The notes: generated by a model from the letters alone, not told the origin. A stretch of 14,177 nucleotides of DNA from UBA6772 sp963933205 (GCA_963933205.1 CAWVTK010000044.1:1-14177), one strand, 5' to 3'; shown: positions 7,667 through 14,177, counted from the first letter of the stretch. Numbers and translations: made by a program.

Positions 7667-7855
7667 TTACGATTCCTTACACTGCTCTTCAGGCTCTGCA
7701 CCACAAAAGCCACAGGGCTCGCCTTCTTTAGTTATTAAAGGATTATTGCTTGCACATGTGCCCTCAAATTTACCGTCTTTTTTAGCCCATATTTTAATGG
7801 CTATTCCAGCAATTCCTACTCCTAATAAACCAATCGCAATAAGTACAGTTTTCAT
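7667..7855 (-). CDS. Small membrane-anchored four-cysteine protein (possibly NqrM-like)
   Basis: This 62-residue protein has one amino-terminal membrane segment (about residues 3-23) followed by a short basic stretch (KIWAKKDGK). A soluble tail carries four cysteines: Cys34 in EGTCAS, Cys48 and Cys51 in CGFC, and Cys59 near the end. Flavobacterial genomes commonly carry such proteins under the name membrane or secreted protein. The layout (one TM helix, then a G(S/T)C motif at residue about 33, then a Cys cluster) resembles NqrM (DUF539), the factor needed to mature the iron site of Na+-translocating NADH:quinone reductase. That link is inference from the pattern, as no nqr gene is in view. 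The ATG at 7855 is the natural start. murB lies upstream across a 160-bp gap. Confidence 0.8.
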   Translation of the reverse strand: MKTVLIAIGLLGVGIAGIAIKIWAKKDGKFEGTCASNNPLITKEGEPCGFCGAEPEEQCKES

Positions 7856-8015
7856 CTTTGTAAATTTTAGCTAATTTAGGTCAATCTATTTGAATTATTA
7901 AAATACCAAGCCGAGAGTTTTTAGCTACTCCAAGTATTGAGCTGATTCTAATACGTTAAGCTATTAAATTGGTTAAAACGATCTATGAGCTATAAAACTT
8001 GAAATAGAATAAGGT
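7856..8015. other. Intergenic gap with no recognisable element
   Basis: This is 160 bp of AT-rich DNA between the murB stop and the small four-Cys protein start, both on the minus strand. It contains several scattered AGCT-centred words and a weak GTATT/AATAC pairing, but no strong hairpin, T-run terminator, clear TANNTTTG element or ORF. Confidence 0.5.
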
Positions 8016-9023
8016 TTATAAAATAACGTTTACTTCTATTTGAAGTTCTATAGAAAAAACATCAGAAACAGACGTTTGAATTTCTTTAGCTAATTTATTA
8101 ATATCCTTACCCCTTGCTCCTCCATAATTAACAAGAACTAAGGCTTGATTTTTATGAACACCATAGGATCCAAAAGTTTTTCCTTTCCAACCTGCTTTTT
8201 CGATCAGCCAGGCAGCCGGAATCTTTACTTCTAAGTTACTCACTGGATAAGATGGAATTGTTGGGTACATCTTTACCAGTTTATTAAAGTGTGATTTTAA
8301 AACAATTGGATTTTTAAAAAACGAGCCCGAGTTGCCAATCTCTTTTGGGTCTGGAAGCTTTGATTTTCTAATGGAAATGACAGCTGCACTTACCTGTTTT
8401 GGAGTTGGATTATTTAGGCCACTCTCCGCTAAAGTCGATGCAATTGCTCCGTATTTAGCATTTACAATACCTGTACTTGAGAGCTTAAAACTTACAGATG
8501 TAATAATGTACTTTCCTTTGTGTACGTTTTTAAAAACAGATTCTCTGTAGCCAAATTCGCATGCTTTATTTGAAAATACGTGGATTTTTTCAGATTGAAT
8601 ATGAAAAGCTTCTAATTCTATAAATACATCCTTTAATTCTACACCATAGGCTCCTATATTTTGCATTGGAGCAGCCCCAACACTTCCGGGAATTAAAGAC
8701 AGGTTTTCAATCCCATTATAACCGTGTTCAATAGACCATAAAACAAATTGATGCCAATTTTCTCCAGCTTGTACTTTAATCAGACCTTCTCCTAAATCCT
8801 CAATTCCTTTAAAATCTATTTTAACAACCAAGCCCTCAAAATCTGCACAAAGCAAAATGTTGCTTCCACCGCCTAAAATTAGCTTTGGGAGCTTACTAAA
8901 TTTCGAGTCAGAATAAATTTCTTTTAAATCTGATGTGGATTGTGCAACCGTAAAAAACCGAGCTTTACAATCTAAACCAAATGTATTGTATGGTTTAAGT
9001 GATACATTTTCTAAAACTTGCAT
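8016..9023 (-). CDS. murB: UDP-N-acetylenolpyruvoylglucosamine reductase (UDP-N-acetylmuramate dehydrogenase), type I
   Basis: MurB is the FAD-dependent enzyme that uses NADPH to reduce UDP-GlcNAc-enolpyruvate to UDP-MurNAc, the second committed cytosolic step of peptidoglycan synthesis. Its 335 residues match the type I (E. coli-like) class. The FAD-binding segment is LILGGGSNILL (48-58), with GSVGAAPMQNIGAYG at 113-127. Catalytic residues can be placed as Arg160 in FGYRESVFK, Ser234 in GNSGSFFKNP, and Glu330 near the carboxyl end (LQIEVNVI). The type I insert with SYPVSNLEVKIPAAWLIEKAG (about 258-278) and FGSYGVHKNQALVLVN is present. The gene starts 17 bp after the aroQ stop on the same strand, so the two are probably co-transcribed. 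Confidence 0.97.
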   Translation of the reverse strand: MQVLENVSLKPYNTFGLDCKARFFTVAQSTSDLKEIYSDSKFSKLPKLILGGGSNILLCADFEGLVVKIDFKGIEDLGEGLIKVQAGENWHQFVLWSIEHGYNGIENLSLIPGSVGAAPMQNIGAYGVELKDVFIELEAFHIQSEKIHVFSNKACEFGYRESVFKNVHKGKYIITSVSFKLSSTGIVNAKYGAIASTLAESGLNNPTPKQVSAAVISIRKSKLPDPKEIGNSGSFFKNPIVLKSHFNKLVKMYPTIPSYPVSNLEVKIPAAWLIEKAGWKGKTFGSYGVHKNQALVLVNYGGARGKDINKLAKEIQTSVSDVFSIELQIEVNVIL

Positions 9024-9040
9024 ACAGTAAATTCTAAATA

Positions 9041-9469
9041 TTATACAGTAGTTTTTTGCACTAAACTTTCTAGCGCCAATCGGTAAGAATCTAATCCGAA
9101 GCCGCTAATTGAAGCCACACAACTTCCCGCAATTAAAGACTTATGTCTATAATTTTCTCTAGCCGATGGCTGAGAAATATGCACCTCGATACAAGGAGTG
9201 CTAATGGCTGCAATAGCATCTGCAATGGCAACTGATGTATGCGTGTAACCGCCGGCATTTAAGAGAATGCTCTGGTAGGAAAAACCTACTTCCTGAATCT
9301 TATCAATCAATACGCCTTCAATATTACTTTGAAAATAATCCATCTCTAAGGAAGGATACTTGTTTTTTAAAGTAATTAAGTAATCTTCAAAAGTCTGAGT
9401 TCCGTATATTAATGGTTCTCTTTTACCTAAAAGATTTAAGTTAGGACCGTTGATGATAATCACTTTCAT
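9041..9469 (-). CDS. aroQ: Type II 3-dehydroquinate dehydratase
   Basis: AroQ dehydrates 3-dehydroquinate to 3-dehydroshikimate in the shikimate pathway to aromatic amino acids; type II enzymes are small flavodoxin-fold dodecamers. The protein has 142 residues, the usual length. Motifs are INGPNLNLLGKREPLIYG (6-23) with catalytic Tyr22, FQSNIEGVLIDKI (46-58), LLNAGGYTHTS (69-79; the family more often has NPGAYTHTS), EVHISQPSARENYRHKS (95-111) with His97 as general acid and Arg104 in the lid/substrate region. The Q after EVHIS, where N is usual, is a conservative change. The gene is divergent from xerD with only 30 bp between the starts, a neighbourhood familiar in Flavobacteriia, and leads into murB. 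Confidence 0.97.
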   Translation of the reverse strand: MKVIIINGPNLNLLGKREPLIYGTQTFEDYLITLKNKYPSLEMDYFQSNIEGVLIDKIQEVGFSYQSILLNAGGYTHTSVAIADAIAAISTPCIEVHISQPSARENYRHKSLIAGSCVASISGFGLDSYRLALESLVQKTTV

Positions 9470-9476
9470 ATATTTG
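9450..9476 (+). promoter_or_regulatory. Promoter for xerD
   Basis: An exact Bacteroidota -7 element, TATATTTG (9469-9476), lies 24 bp before the xerD ATG. TTG at 9450-9452 sits 16 bp upstream of it as a candidate -33 element. The site overlaps the start codon region of the divergent aroQ gene. Confidence 0.5.
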
Positions 9477-9487
9477 CCTTTAGTTGG

Positions 9488-9495
9488 CTAAGATA
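9488..9495 (-). promoter_or_regulatory. Weak candidate -7 element for aroQ
   Basis: The minus strand reads TATCTTAG, one mismatch from TANNTTTG, 18 bp upstream of the aroQ ATG. If used, it would face the xerD promoter within the same 30-bp gap and give a very short leader. Confidence 0.22.
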
Positions 9496-9499
9496 ACAA

Positions 9500-10399
9500 A
9501 TGAACTGGAAAAGAGCTTTAGAAGAATATCGTAATTACCTCGTTTTAGAGAAGGTCTTAGCAAAAAATTCTGTTGCAGCATACTTAAGCGACTTAACAAA
9601 GCTAGCGGATTTTTGCACTCTTTCTCTAGAAATATCTGACTGTACTAGGCTAGATTCTGAAAACATTCGTGAATTTATACTAAATCTACATGAGCAAAAT
9701 ACTTCTGCAAAGTCGCAAGCAAGAATTCTATCCAGCTTAAAGTCCTTTTACAATTACCTTGAAATTGAGGAGTGCATCAGCTTAAATCCTTTTAAGAAAA
9801 TAGACAATCCCTCTATAGAAAGAAAACTACCTGAAACACTTAGTAAACAAGCAATTGATCGTATTATACAATCTGTAGACTTATCGGGAAATTTTGGGGA
9901 ACGCAATAGAACTATACTAGAGACTCTTTACTCTTGCGGACTAAGAGTTTCTGAATTGGTTAACCTTCGATGTTCTCGCCTATTTTTAGAGGACGGTTTT
10001 TTAATTGTTATTGGTAAAGGCTCTAAAGAACGACTAGTACCGCTTAATAAAACACTTAGTACTTACCTGGTAAACTACTTGAAATTAGTGCGTTCACATC
10101 AGGTAATATGCAGCGGACACGAGGATTTTGTGTTTTTAAACAATCGAGGCAAACAACTTTCTAGAGTAATGATTTTTAACATTGTAAAGAAACATGCTAC
10201 CAAAGCAGGAATCACAAAAAACATAAGTCCACATACTTTTAGGCATTCCTTTGCGAGTCATTTATTGGATGGCGGAGCAGACCTAAGAGCAATACAAAGT
10301 CTTTTAGGACACGAAAGCATAAGTACCACCGAAATATACCTTCACGTAGACCGACAATTTATTCGAGAAGAAATAATAGCCCACCATCCAAGAAAATGA
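9500..10399 (+). CDS. xerD: Site-specific tyrosine recombinase XerD
   Basis: XerD acts with its partner at the chromosomal dif site to resolve chromosome dimers at cell division. The 299-residue length is typical of XerC/XerD. An amino-terminal SAM-like core-binding domain spans about residues 1-90 (EYRNYLVLEKVLAKNSVAAY onward). The catalytic domain shows Arg149 in CGLRVSEL, Lys173 in GKGSKERLVPL, His245 and Arg248 in SPHTFRHSFASHLL, His271 in LLGHESISTTEIY, and the nucleophile Tyr280. The full R-K-H-R-H-Y set is intact. The assignment to XerD rather than XerC follows the aroQ/xerD neighbourhood and the HTFRHSFASHLLDGGADLR segment. No attachment site, cargo or inverted repeats nearby suggest an integrase of a mobile element. 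It overlaps the next gene by 4 bp. Confidence 0.94.
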   Translation: MNWKRALEEYRNYLVLEKVLAKNSVAAYLSDLTKLADFCTLSLEISDCTRLDSENIREFILNLHEQNTSAKSQARILSSLKSFYNYLEIEECISLNPFKKIDNPSIERKLPETLSKQAIDRIIQSVDLSGNFGERNRTILETLYSCGLRVSELVNLRCSRLFLEDGFLIVIGKGSKERLVPLNKTLSTYLVNYLKLVRSHQVICSGHEDFVFLNNRGKQLSRVMIFNIVKKHATKAGITKNISPHTFRHSFASHLLDGGADLRAIQSLLGHESISTTEIYLHVDRQFIREEIIAHHPRK

Positions 10400-11586
10400 T
10401 GAAATTACCGCACCCCAATATCTGGAAACTTTTTATCATTAAAGGTTCCCTTTGGTTTATGGTTGTTATGCCCGTAATTGTTCTGTTCTTTCAAGACAAT
10501 GGATTGAATTTACAAGACATTATGATTCTTACAGCCACCTATTCTTTTTCGGTAGCAGTAATGGAGATTCCCTCGGGATATGCCGCAGATATATTAGGCC
10601 GAAAGAAAACACTGATATTAGGCTGTTTATTAGCCTTTTTGGGCTTTTGTTTATTTTCTATATCCTATAATTTTTGGTGGTTTCTGGTAGCTGAGGTGTT
10701 TTTAGGTTTAGGCAATAGTTTTATTTCTGGAGCAGACACGGCACTCATGTACGATAGTCTTTTGGAAGCGAAAGCAGAAGATCGATTCTTGAAGTACGAG
10801 GGACGAAGTATTTCCATTGGTAACTTCTCTGAAGCAGCTGCAGGTATTTTAGGAGGGTTTTTGGCTTCTATCTCATTTAGATATCCCGCTTATGCTCAAG
10901 TTATGGTTGCGCTAATTGCAATGCCTTTTGTATTTACGTTAAGTGAACCTAGTGTTCAAACAGAGCGTTTAAAAAGCTCTTGGAAATCAATTGCACGCGT
11001 AGTTCATTTTTCATTAATTGAATCGAAGGTATTGAGAACTCATATACTGTACTCGTCGGTTATAGGCGTTAGCACATTAATGATGGCTTGGTTGGCTCAG
11101 CCCTTTTTAAAGGAAATAGGTGTAAGTATGAAGAACTACGGATTTATTTGGGCTTTATTGAATGTAATTGTAGGAATATTTGCCTTTACAAGTCATCAAT
11201 TAGAAAAAAAAATATCCTCGTTTACAAGCCTACTAATCGTTGGAATTATTACCGTAAGCACCTATTTATTTATGGGCAGTAACCTAAGTTATTACTCGCT
11301 GATTATTTTATTTGTGTTTTACGCTAATCGCGGATACGCTACTGCTTTATTAAGAAATTATATAAATATAAACACGGTTTCGAATGTAAGAGCCACTGTT
11401 TTAAGTATCCGAAGTTTCATCATACGCATCAGTTTTGCTATTATAGCTCCATTTATTGGATGGGTAGCAGACAAGCACAGTTTAGAAAAAGCGTTTATGT
11501 GCATGGGTATTATTAGTGCCATAGCAAGTATCTATTGTCTTATTTGGTTTTACAAAAACCCAGCAAAAATACTAGAGCGTAGATAA
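10396..11586 (+). CDS. MFS transporter
   Basis: This is a 396-residue inner-membrane carrier of the major facilitator superfamily with about twelve hydrophobic segments spread over the whole length. The loop 2-3 signature appears as PSGYAADILGRKKTLILG (59-76), and GNSFISGADTALMYDSLLEA (about 105-124) is typical of the drug-efflux-like bacterial MFS group. Substrate cannot be deduced. ATG at 10396 shares the ATGA with the xerD stop (translational coupling likely); a second ATG at 10399 is equally possible and would shorten the protein by one residue. The carboxyl end is basic and cytoplasmic (NPAKILERR). Co-transcription with xerD follows from the overlap, but no functional link is evident. 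Confidence 0.92.
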   Translation: MMKLPHPNIWKLFIIKGSLWFMVVMPVIVLFFQDNGLNLQDIMILTATYSFSVAVMEIPSGYAADILGRKKTLILGCLLAFLGFCLFSISYNFWWFLVAEVFLGLGNSFISGADTALMYDSLLEAKAEDRFLKYEGRSISIGNFSEAAAGILGGFLASISFRYPAYAQVMVALIAMPFVFTLSEPSVQTERLKSSWKSIARVVHFSLIESKVLRTHILYSSVIGVSTLMMAWLAQPFLKEIGVSMKNYGFIWALLNVIVGIFAFTSHQLEKKISSFTSLLIVGIITVSTYLFMGSNLSYYSLIILFVFYANRGYATALLRNYININTVSNVRATVLSIRSFIIRISFAIIAPFIGWVADKHSLEKAFMCMGIISAIASIYCLIWFYKNPAKILERR

Positions 11587-11597
11587 GTTTTTTTTAC

Positions 11598-11605
11598 TAC
11601 TTTTA
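11598..11605 (+). promoter_or_regulatory. Possible -7 element for the mbnP-like/peroxidase pair
   Basis: TACTTTTA differs from TANNTTTG only in the last base and lies 17 bp before the ATG at 11623. No clear -33 TTG is seen, and the DNA upstream is a T run after the MFS stop. It would drive the MbnP-like and peroxidase genes together. Confidence 0.3.
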
Positions 11606-11622
11606 TAAAAAATTAAATCAAA

Positions 11623-12621
11623 ATGAAACCAATTTACATTTTTTTAAGCAGCCTATTTTTATTCTCAACAAATAGTTTTTCACAGCAAAAAGAGATCACC
11701 TTAAATTTAAACCATTATTACAATGGGGAGGTATTTGATCTAGACAACGAATACTACCTTGAAGACACTATTAAGCTAAATATTAGTAGGCTAGAGTACT
11801 ACCTTACACTAAACACTTTAGAGTCTAATACTGGAGATGTTATAGAATTTAGCGGTGAATTCATTACCGCAGAAGATTCTACTATAATCTATCCAGGCAA
11901 GCAAATTCTTGTAAATACAAAACTAAATTCCTTTCAACTTGGAGCATATGAAATTTCAGATCTATCAAATCTTGTTTTTCATATTGGTGTTCCGTCAGAA
12001 ATAAATCACCAGGATCCATCTCTATGGAGCGCTAACCACCCCTTAGCGCCTAAAAGCCCAAATATGCATTGGGGTTGGGTTTCTGGCTATAATTTTATCG
12101 CTCTAGAAGCAATGGTAGATGAGGACTCTGACTCCATTTTTGAAGCTGTTTTACAGTACCATGCAATTGGAGATGTTTTGTACACTGCTATAAATCAAAA
12201 CATAAGCACAGTAGAAACAGACAGTGAAATTAAAATTTACTTAGATGTAAACTACGACAAAATGCTGCAGAATATAAATGCATCTGATGCGGGTGTATTT
12301 CATGGCCAACAAGAACAAATAGTTGCATTAATGAATAACTTTCCGAACAATAATGTATTTACAAATACAGTGAATTTAAATTTAGATGAAACTACTTTAA
12401 TTGGATCTTTAAGCCCAAATCCCTTTAAAAACAGTTTGCAAATAGATCTAGAAAAAGCTACAAAACTAAAAATATACAGCTTATTAGGAACCTTAATTTC
12501 TGATCAAAATTTAGAAAAAGGATCTAACACAATTTACACCCAGGATTTAAACCAAGGCATGTATATTTTTAGGTTAGATAATGGAGCAGAAGTAGAAACC
12601 TACAAACTTCTAAAGCACTAA
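11623..12621 (+). CDS. MbnP-family copper-binding protein with T9SS type A sorting domain
   Basis: This is an exported protein of 332 residues. A signal peptide (about 1-20, ending SFS before QQKE) precedes an MbnP-type beta domain. The MbnP family binds copper, and in Methylosinus MbnP binding depends on oxidation of the first Trp of a conserved WxW motif to kynurenine by MbnH. Here WxW is Trp150-Gly-Trp152 in SPNMHWGWVSGYNF. Other family landmarks are YYLTLN (59-64), FHIGVPSEINHQDP (119-132), and His149, His180 and His227 as possible metal ligands. From about residue 262 a Por-secretion tail follows: LSPNPFKNSLQIDL, LKIYSLLG, LNQGMYIFRL and a closing YKLLKH. This targets the protein through the type IX secretion system to the surface or medium. 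The peroxidase gene starts 1 bp after its stop. Confidence 0.88.
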   Translation: MKPIYIFLSSLFLFSTNSFSQQKEITLNLNHYYNGEVFDLDNEYYLEDTIKLNISRLEYYLTLNTLESNTGDVIEFSGEFITAEDSTIIYPGKQILVNTKLNSFQLGAYEISDLSNLVFHIGVPSEINHQDPSLWSANHPLAPKSPNMHWGWVSGYNFIALEAMVDEDSDSIFEAVLQYHAIGDVLYTAINQNISTVETDSEIKIYLDVNYDKMLQNINASDAGVFHGQQEQIVALMNNFPNNNVFTNTVNLNLDETTLIGSLSPNPFKNSLQIDLEKATKLKIYSLLGTLISDQNLEKGSNTIYTQDLNQGMYIFRLDNGAEVETYKLLKH

Positions 12622-12622
12622 A

Positions 12623-13606
12623 ATGAAGCTACTTATTGGTGTAGTTGCAGTACTGTTTTTGTACTCATGTGAGGTAGATAAGCCAATAAATAATTCCTTC
12701 AAACTTACAGTCCCAAAAGGATTTCCAGAAATTAGTGTGCCTAATGACAATGCACTTTCTTTAGAAAGAATTGCTTTAGGTAAACGCCTATTTTACGATC
12801 CAATTTTATCGAAAGACAGCACTATTTCTTGTAATTCCTGTCATTTTCAGGAATATGCTTTTGCAGATAATAGGAGTATAAGTCCGGGTGTTGAAGAGCG
12901 ATTAGGGAAGAGAAACACTATGAGTTTAGCCAACGTAGCTTATGCCGACGTCCTGCTTAGAGAAGGTGGTGTTCCTAATTTAGAGATGCAAGTTTTAGTT
13001 CCAATTCAAGAACATAACGAAATGGATTTTAACATTGTAGCAGTGGCAGAAAGAATGCAATCAGACTCGAGTTATGTAAAGCAGAGTTTAGAAGCCTACA
13101 ACCGAATGCCCGATGCTTTTGTTATAACCAGAGCTATCGCCTCTTTCGAAAGGACTTTATTGAGCGGAAATTCAAGGTACGATTCAAACATTTTATCGGC
13201 ATCAGAACAAAATGGAAGAGATTTGTTTTTTAGCGACTCTTTGGCCTGTTCTAGTTGTCACGGTACTTTTTTGTTTACAAACCAAGAAATGGAAAACAAT
13301 GGTTTGTATGAGCAGTACCCTGATTCTGGCAGATATGTTTTAACACGATTGCAAGAAGATATTGGACGTTTTAAAGTGCCTTCGTTAAGAAATGTAGAAC
13401 TTACCTCACCCTACATGCACGATGGTTCCTTAAGCACTTTAGAACATGTGGTGGATCACTATGAAAGTGGTGGCTCAAACCATTTTAACCAAAGTAATTT
13501 AGTAAAAGGGTTTAACTTAACGGCGGAAGAAAGAGCTAATTTAATAGCGTTTTTACAATCCTTGACCGATTACGAATTTACACAAAACACTCTTTTTAAA
13601 GAATAA
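12623..13606 (+). CDS. Di-haem MauG/MbnH-type cytochrome c peroxidase family lipoprotein
   Basis: This is a 327-residue envelope protein with a lipoprotein signal (LFLYSC, lipidated Cys16). Two c-type haem sites are present, CNSCH (70-74) and CSSCH (209-213), in the spacing of bacterial di-haem peroxidases. NEMD (Glu133) matches the conserved active-site Glu, and LRNVELTSPYMHDGS (255-269) is the classic second-domain motif. At the position of the axial Met275 of Pseudomonas CcpA this protein has Tyr280 (DHY), as in MauG and MbnH, favouring protein-oxidising chemistry over simple peroxide removal. The usual WDG inter-haem Trp is Arg113 (LLREGG), and the protein contains no Trp at all. The 1-bp spacing to the MbnP-like gene makes MbnP its likely substrate. 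The family call is firm; the MbnH role is inferred from context. Confidence 0.9.
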   Translation: MKLLIGVVAVLFLYSCEVDKPINNSFKLTVPKGFPEISVPNDNALSLERIALGKRLFYDPILSKDSTISCNSCHFQEYAFADNRSISPGVEERLGKRNTMSLANVAYADVLLREGGVPNLEMQVLVPIQEHNEMDFNIVAVAERMQSDSSYVKQSLEAYNRMPDAFVITRAIASFERTLLSGNSRYDSNILSASEQNGRDLFFSDSLACSSCHGTFLFTNQEMENNGLYEQYPDSGRYVLTRLQEDIGRFKVPSLRNVELTSPYMHDGSLSTLEHVVDHYESGGSNHFNQSNLVKGFNLTAEERANLIAFLQSLTDYEFTQNTLFKE

Positions 13607-13608
13607 AC

Positions 13609-13644
13609 AAAAAAGGCTTCCAATATGAAATGGAAGCCTTTTTT
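13609..13644. terminator. Bidirectional rho-independent terminator
   Basis: AAAAAAGGCTTCCA (13609-13622) and TGGAAGCCTTTTTT (13631-13644) form a perfect 14-bp stem with an 8-base loop. A-runs and T-runs flank the core. It starts 3 bp after the peroxidase stop and lies 15 bp before the end of the convergent lipoprotein gene, so it can serve both. Confidence 0.9.
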
Positions 13645-13658
13645 GTAGGGAAAACCCT

Positions 13659-14126
13659 TTATAATTTTTCCAGTAGATAAGTATACTCAAACTCCTCATA
13701 AGCAACATTAACAGTAGAATCATCGTACGTTCTAAAATCTTTGATAAAGAACTCAAAGGTCTCGTCTGTTAACTCAATTATACGGTAAACTAAAGTCGTA
13801 TCGCTTGTGGTTAAAGAAAATAGGTCGTCTGTTTGAGTCCAAGTATGTATAACAGGTGCAGTATCGAATTCTGTCCAAGTTAGAGAACTCGTAGAAACGT
13901 CAATGATAGTAAAGTCACTTTGATGATCTATAGTAAGGGTTTCTCTAGAATCGATTTCCCTAACTGGAGGATCGTAAGGTCCGTAATGACCCAACTCGTG
14001 TGTTGTTTGAGATTGAACAACCTGCCAAGTACCAATAGGAGTTGGACTTGACTTGGTTTTTTCGTCTTTTTTACAAGATAAAAACAAAGTTGTGAGTACT
14101 AAAAAACCAAGAAGTACATTTTTCAT
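13659..14126 (-). CDS. Putative lipocalin-like lipoprotein of unknown function
   Basis: This is a 155-residue lipoprotein. The signal MKNVLLGFLVLTTLFLSC has a clear lipobox (LFLSC), with lipidation at Cys18. The residues after it, KKDEK, fit the Lys-then-acidic pattern reported as a surface-export signal in Bacteroidota lipoproteins. The mature part begins PIGTWQVVQSQ (about 30-40) and continues with alternating beta strands rich in Thr, Asp and aromatic residues (for example LTIDHQSDFTIIDVS, YRIIELTDETFEFFI) and ends YEEFEYTYLLEKL. This GTW-plus-beta-strand plan resembles the small lipocalin-like lipoproteins common in flavobacteria. I cannot name a specific family or ligand. A -7 element lies 22 bp upstream, and its terminator is shared with the peroxidase operon. 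Confidence 0.85.
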   Translation of the reverse strand: MKNVLLGFLVLTTLFLSCKKDEKTKSSPTPIGTWQVVQSQTTHELGHYGPYDPPVREIDSRETLTIDHQSDFTIIDVSTSSLTWTEFDTAPVIHTWTQTDDLFSLTTSDTTLVYRIIELTDETFEFFIKDFRTYDDSTVNVAYEEFEYTYLLEKL

Positions 14127-14148
14127 AATTACTAATTTAGATGAACAA

Positions 14149-14156
14149 CAAATTTA
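14149..14156 (-). promoter_or_regulatory. Bacteroidota -7 promoter element for the lipoprotein gene
   Basis: The minus strand reads TAAATTTG, an exact TANNTTTG match, 22 bp upstream of the ATG at 14126. The expected -33 position is at or beyond the right edge of the window, so it cannot be judged. Confidence 0.45.
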
Positions 14157-14177
14157 CACTATAAATTGATGAATTAG

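Noticed and set aside
7856..8015. Riboswitch or small RNA in the murB downstream gap
   Set aside because: Only weak, short pairings are visible and no known aptamer core is recognised.
9500..10399. Tyrosine recombinase as a sign of a mobile element
   Set aside because: Sequence, length and the aroQ neighbourhood fit chromosomal XerD. There are no direct repeats, tRNA attachment site or cargo genes around it.
11587..11600. Terminator after the MFS gene
   Set aside because: There is a run of eight T residues but no hairpin in front of it, so an intrinsic terminator is not supported.
12623..13606. Ordinary detoxifying cytochrome c peroxidase
   Set aside because: The axial Met of classical CcpA is Tyr here, the inter-haem Trp is absent, and the gene is fused tightly to an MbnP gene. 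A MauG/MbnH-like role is the better reading, though not proven.

Overview
The window looks like chromosomal DNA from a Bacteroidota bacterium, most likely of the family Flavobacteriaceae. The DNA is visibly AT-rich. Shine-Dalgarno sequences are not evident, and several intergenic gaps carry the Bacteroidota sigma factor -7 motif TANNTTTG. One protein has a type IX secretion (T9SS) sorting tail, and the gene content (RlmH, NadC, BrkB/YihY, AroQ beside XerD, DUF2147, MbnP) fits that group. I see no IS element, phage, CRISPR array or tRNA/rRNA. No gene-free stretch reaches 300 bases; the longest gaps are about 150-165 bp and are described below.

Left part (1-2474). The first 38 bases are the 5' end of rpsF on the minus strand, with its promoter just upstream. 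Next come rlmH (minus) and, divergent from it, nadC followed by a BrkB/YihY-type membrane protein (plus). These are translation, NAD and envelope housekeeping genes.

Region 2475-6410. A large exported M1 metallopeptidase appears to be fused to a C-terminal outer-membrane barrel of Omp85 type. A small secreted DUF2147 protein follows 15 bp later. The unit ends at a strong bidirectional hairpin terminator (6289-6318), and a second short hairpin lies beyond it.

Region 6411-9469 (minus strand). aroQ (shikimate pathway) and murB (peptidoglycan precursor) are 17 bp apart. After a 160-bp gap come a 62-residue membrane-anchored four-cysteine protein, possibly NqrM-like, and a saccharopine dehydrogenase-like NAD(P) oxidoreductase.

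Region 9470-11586 (plus). xerD has a good promoter and overlaps the following MFS transporter gene by 4 bp.

Region 11587-14177. An MbnP-family copper protein with the WxW motif and a T9SS tail is followed 1 bp later by a di-haem MauG/MbnH-type peroxidase lipoprotein. In characterised systems the peroxidase oxidises the first Trp of WxW to kynurenine so that MbnP can bind copper, so this is probably a surface or secreted copper-handling pair. A bidirectional terminator (13609-13644) separates it from a convergent small lipoprotein gene. The most interesting points are the peptidase-barrel fusion and the MbnP/MbnH pair, whose peroxidase has Arg where MauG and bacterial cytochrome c peroxidases have the inter-haem Trp.
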